DNA of 64,000 nt from the NCBI GenBank assembly GCA_001897835.1, contig MKUN01000027.1, forward strand, positions 1 through 64,000, written 5' to 3'. Numbering within the stretch: the first letter of the stretch is position 1; each line of letters begins with the position of its first letter. Below the pieces are notes generated by a model. That model was not told where the DNA came from. It ran no database searches and worked only from the letters and a program-made list of their open reading frames with translations. This document shows, in pieces, positions 35,800 to 45,283 of this stretch. The stretch comes from Bacteroidetes bacterium 46-16 (GTDB lineage Bacteria > Bacteroidota > Bacteroidia > Chitinophagales > Chitinophagaceae). The position numbers were made by a program, and so were the translations under genes.

Positions 35800-37596
35800 T
35801 TAGTCATCAAGCTTCAATACCGCCAGGAATGCCTCCTGCGGCACATCCACGTTGCCTATCTGGCGCATACGCTTCTTACCTGCTTTCTGCTTTTCCAGCA
35901 GCTTGCGCTTACGCGATATGTCACCGCCATAGCATTTGGCCGTTACGTCCTTTCTCATGGCCGATATCGTTTCTCTGGCCACTATCTTGGCGCCTATGGC
36001 AGCCTGTATGGCTATCATGAACTGCTGGCGGGGCAATAGCTCCTTCAGTTTCGAGCATAGTTTGCGGCCAAAGTCCTGCGCGCGGCTGCGGTGTATCAGT
36101 GCGCTCAGGGCATCCACCTTGTCGCCGTTCAGCAGTATATCCATCTTGGCTATATCGCTCTCGCGGTAGTCCAGGGGGTGGTAGTCGAAGGAGGCATAGC
36201 CCCTTGTAGATGATTTCAGTTTATCGTAGAAGTCGAATACTATTTCCGTGAGTGGCAGCTCAAATATCAGCTCCACGCGCGTAGGCGTCAGGTAGTGCTG
36301 GTTGATCAGCAGGCCGCGCTTACCAAGGCACAGGCTCATGATATTGCCTATATAGTCGGGTAATGTAATGATCTGGGCACGGATAAAAGGCTCCTCAATA
36401 CGGTCCAGCCTGCTGGGGTCGGGCATCTCGCTCGGGTTATTCACCGTTACGGCCTTGTCCTTTTCACGGGTCAGGTAAGCCTTAAAGCTAACGTTGGGCA
36501 CCGTAGTGATCACCGTTTGATTGAACTCGCGCTCCAGTCTTTCCTGTATGATCTCCATGTGCAGCATGCCCAGGAAGCCGCAACGGAAACCGAAGCCGAG
36601 GGCCTGCGATGTCTCTGGTTCAAAGGTCAGCGAAGCATCGTTAAGCTGCAACTTTTCCATGCACTCGCGCAGCTCTTCAAAATCATCGGTCTCCACGGGG
36701 AATATGCCTGCAAATACCATTGGCTTCACTTCCTCGAAGCCTTTCACTACTTCCTGTGTCGGGTTCGCCACCGTAGTGATGGTATCGCCCACTTTCACCT
36801 CTTTGGCATTCTTGATGCCGGTGATGATATAACCCACATCCCCTGCGCTCACGCTCTTTTTAGGTTGCAGGCCCAGTTTCAGTACGCCCACCTCGTCAGC
36901 ATAGTACTCGCCGCCGGTATGGTAAAACTTTACTTTATCACCTTTATTGATCGTGCCGTTCTTCACGCGGAAATACGCAATGATACCGCGGAACGAGTTG
37001 AACACGCTATCGAAGATCAGGGCTTGCAGCGGCGCATCCGGGTTGCCCTTAGGGGAGGGTATACGCTCTACTACAGCTGTCATGATGTCCTCTATGCCTA
37101 TGCCGCTCTTGCCGCTGGCCAGTATGATATCTTCCGGCTTGCAGCCTATCAGGTCCACTATCTGGTCGGTCACCTCGGGTATCATGGCGCCTTCCATATC
37201 TATCTTATTGATCACGGGTATGATCTCCAGGTCATTATCCAGTGCCAGGTACAGGTTGCTGATGGTCTGCGCCTGTATGCCCTGGCTGGCATCCACCAGC
37301 AGCAGTGCGCCCTCGCAGGCCGCCAGTGCACGGCTCACCTCGTAGCTGAAGTCCACATGACCGGGGGTATCTATCAGGTTCAGCACATATTTTTCGCCAT
37401 TGTGCTCATAGTCCATCTGTATGGCGTGGCTCTTGATGGTAATGCCCTTCTCACGCTCCAGGTCCATATCATCCAGCACCTGCGCCTGCATATCGCGTTC
37501 GCTGATGGTTTTGGTATGTTCCAGTAGGCGGTCGGCCAGGGTACTTTTACCATGGTCGATATGAGCTATTATGCAAAAATTTCTAATGTTTCTCAT
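35800..37596 (-). CDS. lepA: Elongation factor 4 (LepA)
   Basis: A 598-residue translational GTPase that acts on stalled or mistranslocated ribosomes. The G domain has [15 protein letters not shown] (G1), [10 protein letters not shown] (G2), [11 protein letters not shown] (G3), NKID (G4). The C-terminal LepA-specific domain carries [20 protein letters not shown] and ends with [14 protein letters not shown]. Length and domain order are normal. It starts from its own promoter (complement of 37616-37623). Confidence 0.97.
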   Translation of the reverse strand: MRNIRNFCIIAHIDHGKSTLADRLLEHTKTISERDMQAQVLDDMDLEREKGITIKSHAIQMDYEHNGEKYVLNLIDTPGHVDFSYEVSRALAACEGALLLVDASQGIQAQTISNLYLALDNDLEIIPVINKIDMEGAMIPEVTDQIVDLIGCKPEDIILASGKSGIGIEDIMTAVVERIPSPKGNPDAPLQALIFDSVFNSFRGIIAYFRVKNGTINKGDKVKFYHTGGEYYADEVGVLKLGLQPKKSVSAGDVGYIITGIKNAKEVKVGDTITTVANPTQEVVKGFEEVKPMVFAGIFPVETDDFEELRECMEKLQLNDASLTFEPETSQALGFGFRCGFLGMLHMEIIQERLEREFNQTVITTVPNVSFKAYLTREKDKAVTVNNPSEMPDPSRLDRIEEPFIRAQIITLPDYIGNIMSLCLGKRGLLINQHYLTPTRVELIFELPLTEIVFDFYDKLKSSTRGYASFDYHPLDYRESDIAKMDILLNGDKVDALSALIHRSRAQDFGRKLCSKLKELLPRQQFMIAIQAAIGAKIVARETISAMRKDVTAKCYGGDISRKRKLLEKQKAGKKRMRQIGNVDVPQEAFLAVLKLDD

Positions 37597-37615
37597 CCTG
37601 TCTCAAAAGAGTGTG

Positions 37616-37623
37616 CAAAGGTA
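37616..37623 (-). promoter_or_regulatory. Putative -7 promoter element of lepA (TACCTTTG)
   Basis: On the minus strand TACCTTTG, a perfect TAnnTTTG, lies 19 bases upstream of the lepA ATG. The -33 side is weak. Confidence 0.5.
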
Positions 37624-37709
37624 GGGTTTTAATAGGGGAATTGACGAATTAAATAATGTGAAACTTCGTAACACAAATGCGAAACATAAAAATAACTACA
37701 CCAATATCA

Positions 37710-38279
37710 TTATTCTATTACAATATCATAGCGGGCTAGCAGACCGCTGACACCTTCAAGTGAGAATTTGGCTTTTTTAATGCGGTTGATATTGGGATCG
37801 ATGATGTAACTATACGCAGTACGCAAATCTGCCTTTTCGAGCACTGTATTTTCAAAGATAGCTCCCAGCAGGTCGCAACGCTCAAAGATCGCGGCACTAA
37901 GGTCGCATTCCGTGAAATCGGCTTCGCGTAGTTGCGTATCGTTAAACGTTATGCCCTTTAGCTTGCATTGATAAAAAGACGAGTGATCGAGCTGGCAATG
38001 CGCCAAACTAAAGGTAAGATTGAAGGGGTTACATTTGCCGAATTGCAGGCCCAGCATTTTGCAGCCAATGAACTGTACATTACGGAAAGCAGTATTCACT
38101 AATTTCAGCAGGCTAAGGTTGCAATCACTAAAAGTACATTCGGAAAAACTAAAGCCGGAGAGATCGGCATTTGAAAGGTCGCAATTGTTAAAAGTGCAGT
38201 GCTCATAATCTCCTTTCACCAAAGGCTGTTCCTTAAGATCGATCTTGTCAAAGGTCTTATCCAGTATATAATCTTCCAT
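37710..38279 (-). CDS. Pentapeptide-repeat protein (Qnr-like architecture)
   Basis: The ATG at 38279 gives 189 residues (a TTG upstream is unlikely). Much of the protein follows A(D/N)LxX pentapeptides: CDLSNADLSGFSFSECTF, CKLKGITFNDTQLREADF, CDLSAAIFERCDLLGAIF, building a right-handed quadrilateral beta-helix. The C-terminus (DPNINRIKKAKFSLEGV) is the dimerisation-helix type found in Qnr/McbG-like proteins that mimic DNA and protect gyrase, but many Bacteroidota homologues have unknown roles. Cytoplasmic. Quinolone protection is only a possibility. Confidence 0.78.
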   Translation of the reverse strand: MEDYILDKTFDKIDLKEQPLVKGDYEHCTFNNCDLSNADLSGFSFSECTFSDCNLSLLKLVNTAFRNVQFIGCKMLGLQFGKCNPFNLTFSLAHCQLDHSSFYQCKLKGITFNDTQLREADFTECDLSAAIFERCDLLGAIFENTVLEKADLRTAYSYIIDPNINRIKKAKFSLEGVSGLLARYDIVIE

Positions 38280-38335
38280 TTCCCTTGCCTGCTTTATACA
38301 AGCGTACAAGTTAGCATTTTCCCTATTAAAATATT

Positions 38336-40762
38336 ATGTTTAAGCTACAAAGCTTATGTATGCGTACAGCCCTGGTTCTTATAATATTTTGCATGTATTG
38401 CAGCCTGTCTTTTGCACAGGTTACGCAGCGCGTGCGCGGTACGGTCACGGATAAAGAATCACATGTGCCGCTGCCGGGGGTGTCGGTATCCTTCCCTGGG
38501 CTTGAAAATAAACCCGGTGCTGTAACAGATGATAAAGGACAGTTCGTTATCGATAATGTGCCCGTGGGCAAGCATGCCATCCATGTAAGCTATGTGGGCT
38601 ATAAAGATATAGACATCAGCGATGTACTGGTGACCTCGGGCAAAGAAGTGCTGCTGCCACTGGAACTGGAAGAATCGGCCACGAAAATGCAGGAGGTAGT
38701 GATCAGTGCTAAAAAGGAGCACATCAATGATATGGCCCTCGTAAGCACCAAAACCTTTGATGTGCAGGAGACAGAACGTTATGCAGGCAGCCGTTCAGAC
38801 CCAGCCCGTATGGCCTCGAACTTTGCCGGGGTACAGGGGGGCGATGATTCAAGAAATGATATCGTAGTGCGGGGCAATTCGCCGCAGGGTGTATTGTGGC
38901 GGCTGGAGGATATAGATATACCCAACCCCAACCACTTTGCCGTACCGGGTACGAGCGGAGGCCCCGTAAGCATGCTGAACAGCAAAACACTTGGCAACAG
39001 CGATTTTTTCACCGGGGCATTCCCCGCAGAATATGGCAATTCCACCGCAGGCGTCTTTGACCTAAAGTTCCGTAACGGCAATAGCGAGCGCTACGAGACC
39101 ACAGCACAACTTGGTTTCCTGGGTACAGAACTGGCTGCAGAAGGGCCGATATCCCGCAAAAGCGGCTCATCATTCCTCATCACCTACCGCTACTCTACCC
39201 TGAAGCTATTTGAAGGCCTGCATATAAAAATTGGTACCAGCTCCGTACCTACTTACCAGGATGCATCCTTCAAACTGAACTTTCCGCTGGGCAAGAAGGC
39301 CAATCTTGCTTTCTTCGGGCTTGGGGGGCTGAGCAGTGTTGATCTTATAGTGAGCGATAAGACCACACCACCCGACGAACTCTATGGCGAATCGGACCGC
39401 GACCAGTATTTCCACTCCAATACCGGGGTAGTGGGTGCAGCATTCAGTTATATCATCAACCAGGGTACCTATACTAAAATAGTGATAGGCGAAACAGGTA
39501 ATGAAATAGGCGCGCACCATGACAAGGTATTCCGTAATGTCAATTATGCCGTGGATTCGCTTAAAAGTATTTTGGACTATACCTTCGGCACCACAGCTAC
39601 GGTGGCCCACTGGTACATCAATAAAAAGATGGGTGCACAGCATACGCTGAAAGCCGGGCTGGTAAATGACCTTTATCACCTGGACCTGCTGGACAGCAGC
39701 CGCCAGTACCCGCCTACCCGGCAGGACTGGCAGCACAGGGAAGACTTCAAAGGCAATACCGACCTGCTGCAGGCATATGTGCAATATAAATTCCGGCCCA
39801 GTGACGCACTTACTTTTACCGCCGGGATACACGGCATGTATTTAACACATAATGGATCTAAGGCCCTCGAGCCAAGGGCGGGCATCAAATGGCAGCCGGG
39901 CAGATCCAACACCATAACATTGGGCTATGGCCTGCACAGCCAGGTACAGCCCTTATATCAATACTTTGCCCACCTGCCCGCAAATGCTGCCAGCTATATG
40001 CACAACTATAACGTTGATTTTACACGCAGCCATCATATTGTAGCCGGTTACGATCACCGTTTCTCGCGCACTGTGCACGTAAATACTGAAGTGTATTACC
40101 AATACCTGTTCAACATACCTGTTGAGACCCGGGCAGGTTCATCATTTTCCGCCATCAACCAGGGCTCAGGTTTCGACAGGTCATTCCCCGACGTATTGCA
40201 AAATACAGGGACAGGATATAATTACGGACTTGAACTCACAGTAGAGAAGAGTTTCAGTCATGGCTATTATATACTCTTCTCAGGAGCTGTGTATGATTCG
40301 AAAGCCAAAGGAAATGACGGTATATATCGCAATACCGACTTTAACAACCACTATGCACTGAACGTGCTTGGCGGCTATGAACTAAAGTTGGGTAAGAACA
40401 GTACTCTGATAACAGGAGCAAAAGTGACTTATACAGGTGGGCGCCTGTATTCCCCACCCGATACTGCAGCATCTAATGCCACTGGAGACTTTATCGTAGT
40501 CGACAGTTTAAGGAATACCCTGCAATTCCCCGCCTACTTCAGGACCGATGTAAAACTGGGCGTACGCATAAACGGCAAAAAAGTAAGCCACGAGATAGCA
40601 CTCGACCTGGTGAATATAACAGGACAGAAAAATCTTTTATCACTTACTTATAGCTCAGATGCTGCAGCGCAGGGGCAAGATCCCTTCCTGAAACAATACC
40701 AACTGGGCTTCTTACCCCTGTTCTACTACAGGCTCGATTTTGGTTTTGGGAAAAAGAAATAG
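38336..40762 (+). CDS. TonB-dependent receptor with carboxypeptidase-regulatory domain
   Basis: An 808-residue outer-membrane receptor. The signal peptide is at about 1-27. A carboxypeptidase-regulatory-like domain (about 28-110) has VRGTVTDKESHVPLPGVSV and HAIHVSYVGYKDIDI. The plug holds RMASNFAGVQGGDDSRNDIV and VRGNSPQGVLWRLEDIDIP; the barrel ends with FYYRLDFGFGKKK. Ligand unknown; there is no SusD partner. It is 56 bases from the divergent pentapeptide gene and transcribed alone. Confidence 0.88.
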   Translation: MFKLQSLCMRTALVLIIFCMYCSLSFAQVTQRVRGTVTDKESHVPLPGVSVSFPGLENKPGAVTDDKGQFVIDNVPVGKHAIHVSYVGYKDIDISDVLVTSGKEVLLPLELEESATKMQEVVISAKKEHINDMALVSTKTFDVQETERYAGSRSDPARMASNFAGVQGGDDSRNDIVVRGNSPQGVLWRLEDIDIPNPNHFAVPGTSGGPVSMLNSKTLGNSDFFTGAFPAEYGNSTAGVFDLKFRNGNSERYETTAQLGFLGTELAAEGPISRKSGSSFLITYRYSTLKLFEGLHIKIGTSSVPTYQDASFKLNFPLGKKANLAFFGLGGLSSVDLIVSDKTTPPDELYGESDRDQYFHSNTGVVGAAFSYIINQGTYTKIVIGETGNEIGAHHDKVFRNVNYAVDSLKSILDYTFGTTATVAHWYINKKMGAQHTLKAGLVNDLYHLDLLDSSRQYPPTRQDWQHREDFKGNTDLLQAYVQYKFRPSDALTFTAGIHGMYLTHNGSKALEPRAGIKWQPGRSNTITLGYGLHSQVQPLYQYFAHLPANAASYMHNYNVDFTRSHHIVAGYDHRFSRTVHVNTEVYYQYLFNIPVETRAGSSFSAINQGSGFDRSFPDVLQNTGTGYNYGLELTVEKSFSHGYYILFSGAVYDSKAKGNDGIYRNTDFNNHYALNVLGGYELKLGKNSTLITGAKVTYTGGRLYSPPDTAASNATGDFIVVDSLRNTLQFPAYFRTDVKLGVRINGKKVSHEIALDLVNITGQKNLLSLTYSSDAAAQGQDPFLKQYQLGFLPLFYYRLDFGFGKKK

Positions 40763-40797
40763 CCTCTGTATTGGCTATTTAAATACCGCTCTCTTGC

Positions 40798-42207
40798 CTA
40801 ATCGACCCTGATCAGCTTGCTTGTATAATGCTGACCACCCATAGCGCAATGGACAAAATACACGCCCGCAACTGGTGGCTCAAATGAATAGACGTGCTTA
40901 CCTGCCTGCTGTACTTCATTCTTTACAACTGTCTTAACTATCTGCCCGTATAAATTTGTCACAGATATACTTACCGGCGCTGTGCTGCTTAAAGCATAAG
41001 CAATATTGAAAACATCACTGGAAGGATTGGGATAGACCATGAGCATATTTCCCGTCTGTGTCGTTTCTTTTACTGAAGTAACACAACCGGGCTGCGGAAG
41101 CAATGTACCGCCAAAAGCATAAAAGTTGCTGTAAAAAGACTGGTAGTAAATATTGGCTACGGTATCGCTATGTATCACCACGGCATTCTCATCATTCTGG
41201 GTATTGGCTGATAAACTCCAATTATGTGAACCTGTTTCTACCATAGGGTCTGAACAGGCATCGGAAGGATCAATGATCACAAATTTGTTATGGTAAATAC
41301 CAGTGCCGTTATAGGATATGAAATTGCTGCCCAGGCCGCTGGTAAAGGTGCCGTATGGTGAATACGAATCGCTGAATGAATCATCAATACCGGCTACATA
41401 TACGCCTGCATTCTTACGGTTCATTATCGCAGTGGCATCGGCCTGGTAGGTGAAGCTATACATACCAAAATACAGGTCGGTATTGGCAGAGTTAATGGTG
41501 TTAATGATATGCGAATTAGTGTTATCGGATGGGCTGAAATACAATTCTACCTGGTGCCCGTCTATATAAAAGTTGTGTAAGCCGAGATCATTTTTATCAG
41601 GTCCGAATTTCGCATTTGCTGCATTCGGCGTAGCACCGGTGCTCCCCCACATCAGGTTGAATTCATTAGTATAAGCACGGGCAATAGCTGAATCCTGCAA
41701 AAAGACGACATTGTTGAAATCGGTATTGAACTGTTGTGCGCTCCAGTTCATAGAGCCTGTATAAACCACCGCATCGTCAGGATCGGCAGAGTAGGCGTCT
41801 ATGATCACTACCTTATTATGCATGATACCGTATCCCTGACTGGTGGGACTGCCCAGTGTGGGTATTGCGGCGTTAAGATGTGAAAGGCCTGAATTGGATG
41901 AGCTGCCATCATATATCCAGCGCACCTGCACACCACGGGCAAGGGCATCATTTACCGCACCTGCTATATCCGCATAAGAAGTACTGTAGGAGAAATTATA
42001 CATGGCTATATCAAGAGTATATTTTGCCCTGTTGATATAGGCTACTACCGTATCGGATATATGAGTGGAATAAACGGCGGGAACGGCTGTGGCGACAGAA
42101 TTATCGACCGGGTGGTTAAAGTATATCTTTATCTTATCGCCTGCTTTTGACACCACTGCCATACTCAGCAAATAAAGACAGGCAGCTAAACGTATATATT
42201 TTCTCAT
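40798..42207 (-). CDS. Secreted phospholipase-D-like protein with T9SS sorting tail
   Basis: A 469-residue secreted enzyme with signal peptide (1-22). It has two HKD motifs, HNKVVIID (H130, K132, D137) and HNKFVIID (H306, K308, D313), each followed by the PLD glycine/serine block (TGSMNWS, TGSHNWS); together they would make one active site, as in PLD-type nucleases and phospholipases. The C-terminus is a T9SS tail: VYPNPSSDVFNIAY, VTNLYGQIVKTVV, PPVAGVYFVHCAMGG. It is probably released or cell-surface-bound. Whether it cuts nucleic acids or phospholipids cannot be told. Confidence 0.88.
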   Translation of the reverse strand: MRKYIRLAACLYLLSMAVVSKAGDKIKIYFNHPVDNSVATAVPAVYSTHISDTVVAYINRAKYTLDIAMYNFSYSTSYADIAGAVNDALARGVQVRWIYDGSSSNSGLSHLNAAIPTLGSPTSQGYGIMHNKVVIIDAYSADPDDAVVYTGSMNWSAQQFNTDFNNVVFLQDSAIARAYTNEFNLMWGSTGATPNAANAKFGPDKNDLGLHNFYIDGHQVELYFSPSDNTNSHIINTINSANTDLYFGMYSFTYQADATAIMNRKNAGVYVAGIDDSFSDSYSPYGTFTSGLGSNFISYNGTGIYHNKFVIIDPSDACSDPMVETGSHNWSLSANTQNDENAVVIHSDTVANIYYQSFYSNFYAFGGTLLPQPGCVTSVKETTQTGNMLMVYPNPSSDVFNIAYALSSTAPVSISVTNLYGQIVKTVVKNEVQQAGKHVYSFEPPVAGVYFVHCAMGGQHYTSKLIRVD

Positions 42208-42345
42208 TACACTTTTTATCAGCCTGTGAAATTACTGAAATAATGTGATAGCGCCCCTTGTATTGAAGATGAATAAAATGCTAACAATTCATTGCAGGCT
42301 TGTGGTATGGTCTTTTAGCATATAGTGTAAACAAAAAAGATCATC

Positions 42346-42699
42346 ATGCGAAACAAAGAAGAAGAAAAACAAAACGCGAAAAACAGTAAAGTGGCTGAAA
42401 ACCATAGTGAAGAAAAACAGAAAAAAGGCAAACATAACTCAGCGTTGTATGCTGCCAGCATGGGTCGCAGTGCCAGTGCACAGGTATCGCACCACAGCGA
42501 CAGGGATCTTGCGAATACAGGCACGAATATATCTTACGAAGGGGCCACGGCACCCGGCGCAGGAGGCTCTGCAGGAACAGGTTATACATCAGGTAAAGAA
42601 GGTGTGGATGAACGCATCAATACTGACTCAGACTATGATAAGGCAAGGATAGAAAAACCTACAAAGAATAAAGATAAAGAGCCGGGTAAAAAGAAATAG
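42346..42699 (+). CDS. Small disordered hydrophilic protein
   Basis: A 117-residue Lys/Glu/Gly/Ser-rich protein (MRNKEEEKQNAKN ... KDKEPGKKK) with no hydrophobic stretch, so disordered. It resembles in composition the protein at 29463. A strong terminator follows. Confidence 0.5.
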   Translation: MRNKEEEKQNAKNSKVAENHSEEKQKKGKHNSALYAASMGRSASAQVSHHSDRDLANTGTNISYEGATAPGAGGSAGTGYTSGKEGVDERINTDSDYDKARIEKPTKNKDKEPGKKK

Positions 42700-42704
42700 A
42701 AAAT

Positions 42705-42734
42705 AAAAATGGCTGCCTTTCGGCAGCCATTTTT
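42705..42734. terminator. Bidirectional terminator
   Basis: AAAAATGGCTGCC and GGCAGCCATTTTT form a perfect 13-bp stem with a 4-base loop, between the convergent small gene and lpdA. Confidence 0.9.
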
Positions 42735-42757
42735 GATATTTAAGTCTATAAACTTTC

Positions 42758-44164
42758 CTAGAGGTGTATCGCCTCGCCCAATGCTACTTCGATAGCATCT
42801 TTTACACTTTCGCTCATGGTAGGGTGCGGGTGAATGCTGTCGAGCACTTCCTGCCATGTGGTCTCCAGTTTGCGGGCCACAACGGTTTCGGTGATCATTT
42901 CGGTAACATTGGCACCAATCATATGTGTTCCCAGCCATTCGCCGTATTTGGCATCGAAGATCACTTTTACAAAACCTTCGGTAGCACCTGCAGCGCTGGC
43001 TTTGCCTGATGCGGAGAATGGGAAACGGCCTACTTTCACCTCATAACCCGCTTCTTTGGCCTGTTTTTCCGTAAGGCCTACAGAAGCTATTTCGGGCGAG
43101 CAATAAGTACAGCCCGGTATATTGCCCATGTCCATTGGCTCGGGCACATGGTGATACTTGCCTTCTTTATTAGCTATGGCTTCCACGCAAATGATACCTG
43201 CTTTCGATGCTACGTGCGCCAGCGCGGGACCGGGCACTATATCGCCTATGGCATAAATACCCTCTACATTTGTTTTATAATATTTATCGACGAGCACTTT
43301 GCCCTTGTCGGTTTTTACACCGGCGGCTTCCAGGCCAATGTTCTCGATATTTGCACTTATACCTACTGCACTTAATACGATATCGGCTTCCAGTGTTATC
43401 TCGCCGTCCTTAGTTTTCACCGTAGCTTTTACACCTTTGCCTGAAGTGTCCACTTTCTCAACAGAAGCATTGGTCATTATTTCCAGGCCTTTCTTTTTAA
43501 AGCTGCGTTCCAGTTCTTTCGAAACATCATCATCCTCAACAGGTACAATGCGCGGCATAAATTCCACAATGGTGACCTTGGTACCCAGGCTATTGTAGAA
43601 ATAGGCGAACTCTACACCTATAGCGCCTGAGCCCACCACGATCATGCTTTTAGGCTGCTGGGGCAGCACCATGGCATCGCGGTAGCCGATCACCTTCTTG
43701 CCATCAATAGGCAGGTTGGGCAACTGGCGACTGCGGGCACCTGTGGCAAGTATCAGGTGCTTAGCCTGGTGTACAGTGGTCTTACCATCTGTGCCGGTAA
43801 CTTCCAGTTCCTTTTTGGCATTGAGCTTGCCCATACCCATGATCACGTCTATCTTGTTCTTACGCATCAGGAACTGGACACCTTTACTCATTTTATCGGC
43901 AACCCCGCGGCTGCGCTTTACCACGGCCGGGAAATCAGGCGCAAAATCTTTGGCCTGTATACCATAATCGGCAGCATGGCTGAAATATTCATAAACGTTT
44001 GCTGTCTTCAGCAAAGCCTTAGTGGGTATGCAACCCCAGTTGAGACAGATGCCGCCAAGGCTTTCTTTTTCAACGATAGCGGTTTTAAAACCCAATTGTG
44101 ATGCACGGATAGCAGCCACATAACCGCCGGGACCACTACCTACAACAATTACATCATATGCCAT
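42758..44164 (-). CDS. lpdA: Dihydrolipoyl dehydrogenase
   Basis: A 468-residue flavoprotein, the E3 component of 2-oxoacid dehydrogenase complexes and the glycine cleavage system; it reoxidises dihydrolipoamide with NAD. The FAD fold is at VVGSGPGGYVAAIRASQLG, the redox-active disulphide in GGICLNWGCIPTKALL, the NAD fold in MIVVGSGAIGVEFAYF, and the C-terminal HPHPTMSE supplies the catalytic His. It is solitary here; E1/E2 genes are not adjacent. Confidence 0.96.
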   Translation of the reverse strand: MAYDVIVVGSGPGGYVAAIRASQLGFKTAIVEKESLGGICLNWGCIPTKALLKTANVYEYFSHAADYGIQAKDFAPDFPAVVKRSRGVADKMSKGVQFLMRKNKIDVIMGMGKLNAKKELEVTGTDGKTTVHQAKHLILATGARSRQLPNLPIDGKKVIGYRDAMVLPQQPKSMIVVGSGAIGVEFAYFYNSLGTKVTIVEFMPRIVPVEDDDVSKELERSFKKKGLEIMTNASVEKVDTSGKGVKATVKTKDGEITLEADIVLSAVGISANIENIGLEAAGVKTDKGKVLVDKYYKTNVEGIYAIGDIVPGPALAHVASKAGIICVEAIANKEGKYHHVPEPMDMGNIPGCTYCSPEIASVGLTEKQAKEAGYEVKVGRFPFSASGKASAAGATEGFVKVIFDAKYGEWLGTHMIGANVTEMITETVVARKLETTWQEVLDSIHPHPTMSESVKDAIEVALGEAIHL

Positions 44165-44207
44165 AAAATGGAAATAATTTAAATGGTTAAATGCGTGATA
44201 GAACCCG

Positions 44208-44215
44208 CAAATGTA
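44208..44215 (-). promoter_or_regulatory. Putative -7 promoter element of lpdA (TACATTTG)
   Basis: On the minus strand a perfect TAnnTTTG, 43 bases before the lpdA ATG. The -33 side is not clear. Confidence 0.45.
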
Positions 44216-44354
44216 GTAAAAAGGTGTTAATTGGTAATTGTGTAATGGTAATTGCTATACGGGTCTCGGCAAAGGGGGATTACGGCAAATAATATATGAC
44301 GAAAAAAGACGGCAGAATGATCCGCCGCCTCTTCATCTAACCAAAAGCACCTGG

Positions 44355-44558
44355 CTAACTGAGCTGGCCGTTTGCAGCCGCCCTGTGGCCTTTATGCTTG
44401 TGGTTAAATAAATGTTTTACGACATGGGCATCTTCTTCTAGCCCTTCTGCAGCTTCTGCACCTTTCGCTTTAAGATATTGATACAAGCGAAGGGCAGGAT
44501 AGTAGGCTACTGTTGCACCCAAAGCTACCAAACCGATAATTCTCCAATAATTTTTCAT
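44355..44558 (-). CDS. Small membrane protein
   Basis: A 67-residue protein with one N-terminal helix (about 7-25: IIGLVALGATVAYYPALRL) and a charged His-rich tail (DAHVVKHLFNHKHKGHR). The His cluster might bind metal, but nothing else supports this. No family recognised. It stands 51 bases after the VOC gene on the same strand. Confidence 0.55.
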   Translation of the reverse strand: MKNYWRIIGLVALGATVAYYPALRLYQYLKAKGAEAAEGLEEDAHVVKHLFNHKHKGHRAAANGQLS

Positions 44559-44609
44559 AGTTCTGATTTTTTACTTAACAAGTTTTAAAAAACCAGGCCA
44601 CGAAGTTGG

Positions 44610-44999
44610 TTACAAACCTATTTTAACATTAGGAGCGGTAGTGGGCCACCATGTATTGCCAAAGGGATCTATGATGCCGCAACTGCGGCCATATCCCATA
44701 TCGGCCGGTGGCATTATGAATGTGGCACCATTTGCCAATGCTTTAGTATACGTTTCATCAGCATTCGCTACATACACGAACATACCGGCAGTACATGGCC
44801 CGAACTGGTCCGTAGCATCGGCGTACATGATCATGCTATCGCCGATTTGCAGTTCTGCATGTGCAATGGTGTGTTCATTGCGCATGACTTTATATTTTTC
44901 CGTTGCACCAAAAACCTCTTTAATAAATGCCGTGAATGCTGTAGCATCTTTGATAATGATATAGGGCATCACTTGTTGGTAATCTTCAGGTATATTCAT
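44610..44999 (-). CDS. VOC family protein (PhnB/glyoxalase-like)
   Basis: A 129-residue VOC superfamily protein of the PhnB-type. It has MPYIIIKDATAFTAFIKEVF, HTIAHAELQIGDSMIMYAD, and the C-terminal DPFGNTWWP, the family's WxxxDPxGN-like block. Members bind small ligands or metal in a cupped beta sheet. No substrate can be inferred. Cytoplasmic. Confidence 0.85.
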   Translation of the reverse strand: MNIPEDYQQVMPYIIIKDATAFTAFIKEVFGATEKYKVMRNEHTIAHAELQIGDSMIMYADATDQFGPCTAGMFVYVANADETYTKALANGATFIMPPADMGYGRSCGIIDPFGNTWWPTTAPNVKIGL

Positions 45000-45182
45000 G
45001 ATTTAAAAAATTAAAAAAGTCAAAAAAAGTTTAGGCCTTGTCAAGCGTTTTAAACAACGGCCTTCCTCAGCATCTTTGATCAATATTCCTAACCGCTTTT
45101 TTGTCCTGCCCCTCACAGGTGACAGCAGGCATGTAGTAAAGTTAAGAAAGCTCTGAGTTCACACATATTACTTGCCCAAATG

Positions 45183-45212
45183 TTTTGAATAGTTCAAAAA
45201 TTGCTATATTAG
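45183..45212 (+). promoter_or_regulatory. Candidate promoter of the 2-oxoacid:ferredoxin oxidoreductase operon
   Basis: TTTTG (45183-45187), 17 bases, then TATATTAG (45205-45212), one base off TAnnTTTG. Located 71 bases before the first gene's TTG start. The rest of 45000-45283 holds no ORF or structure I can support. Confidence 0.45.
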
Positions 45213-45283
45213 TATGATGCTGCCGGGCAATTAACAGGTACCCGACATTTTCCGGATCTCATTTCTTAAAACAGGAACAGACA

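Noticed and set aside
36517-37527. 336-codon open frame on the plus strand
   Set aside because: Antisense to lepA, whose family match is certain. The His/Tyr/Gln-rich translation is typical of a reverse-strand shadow.
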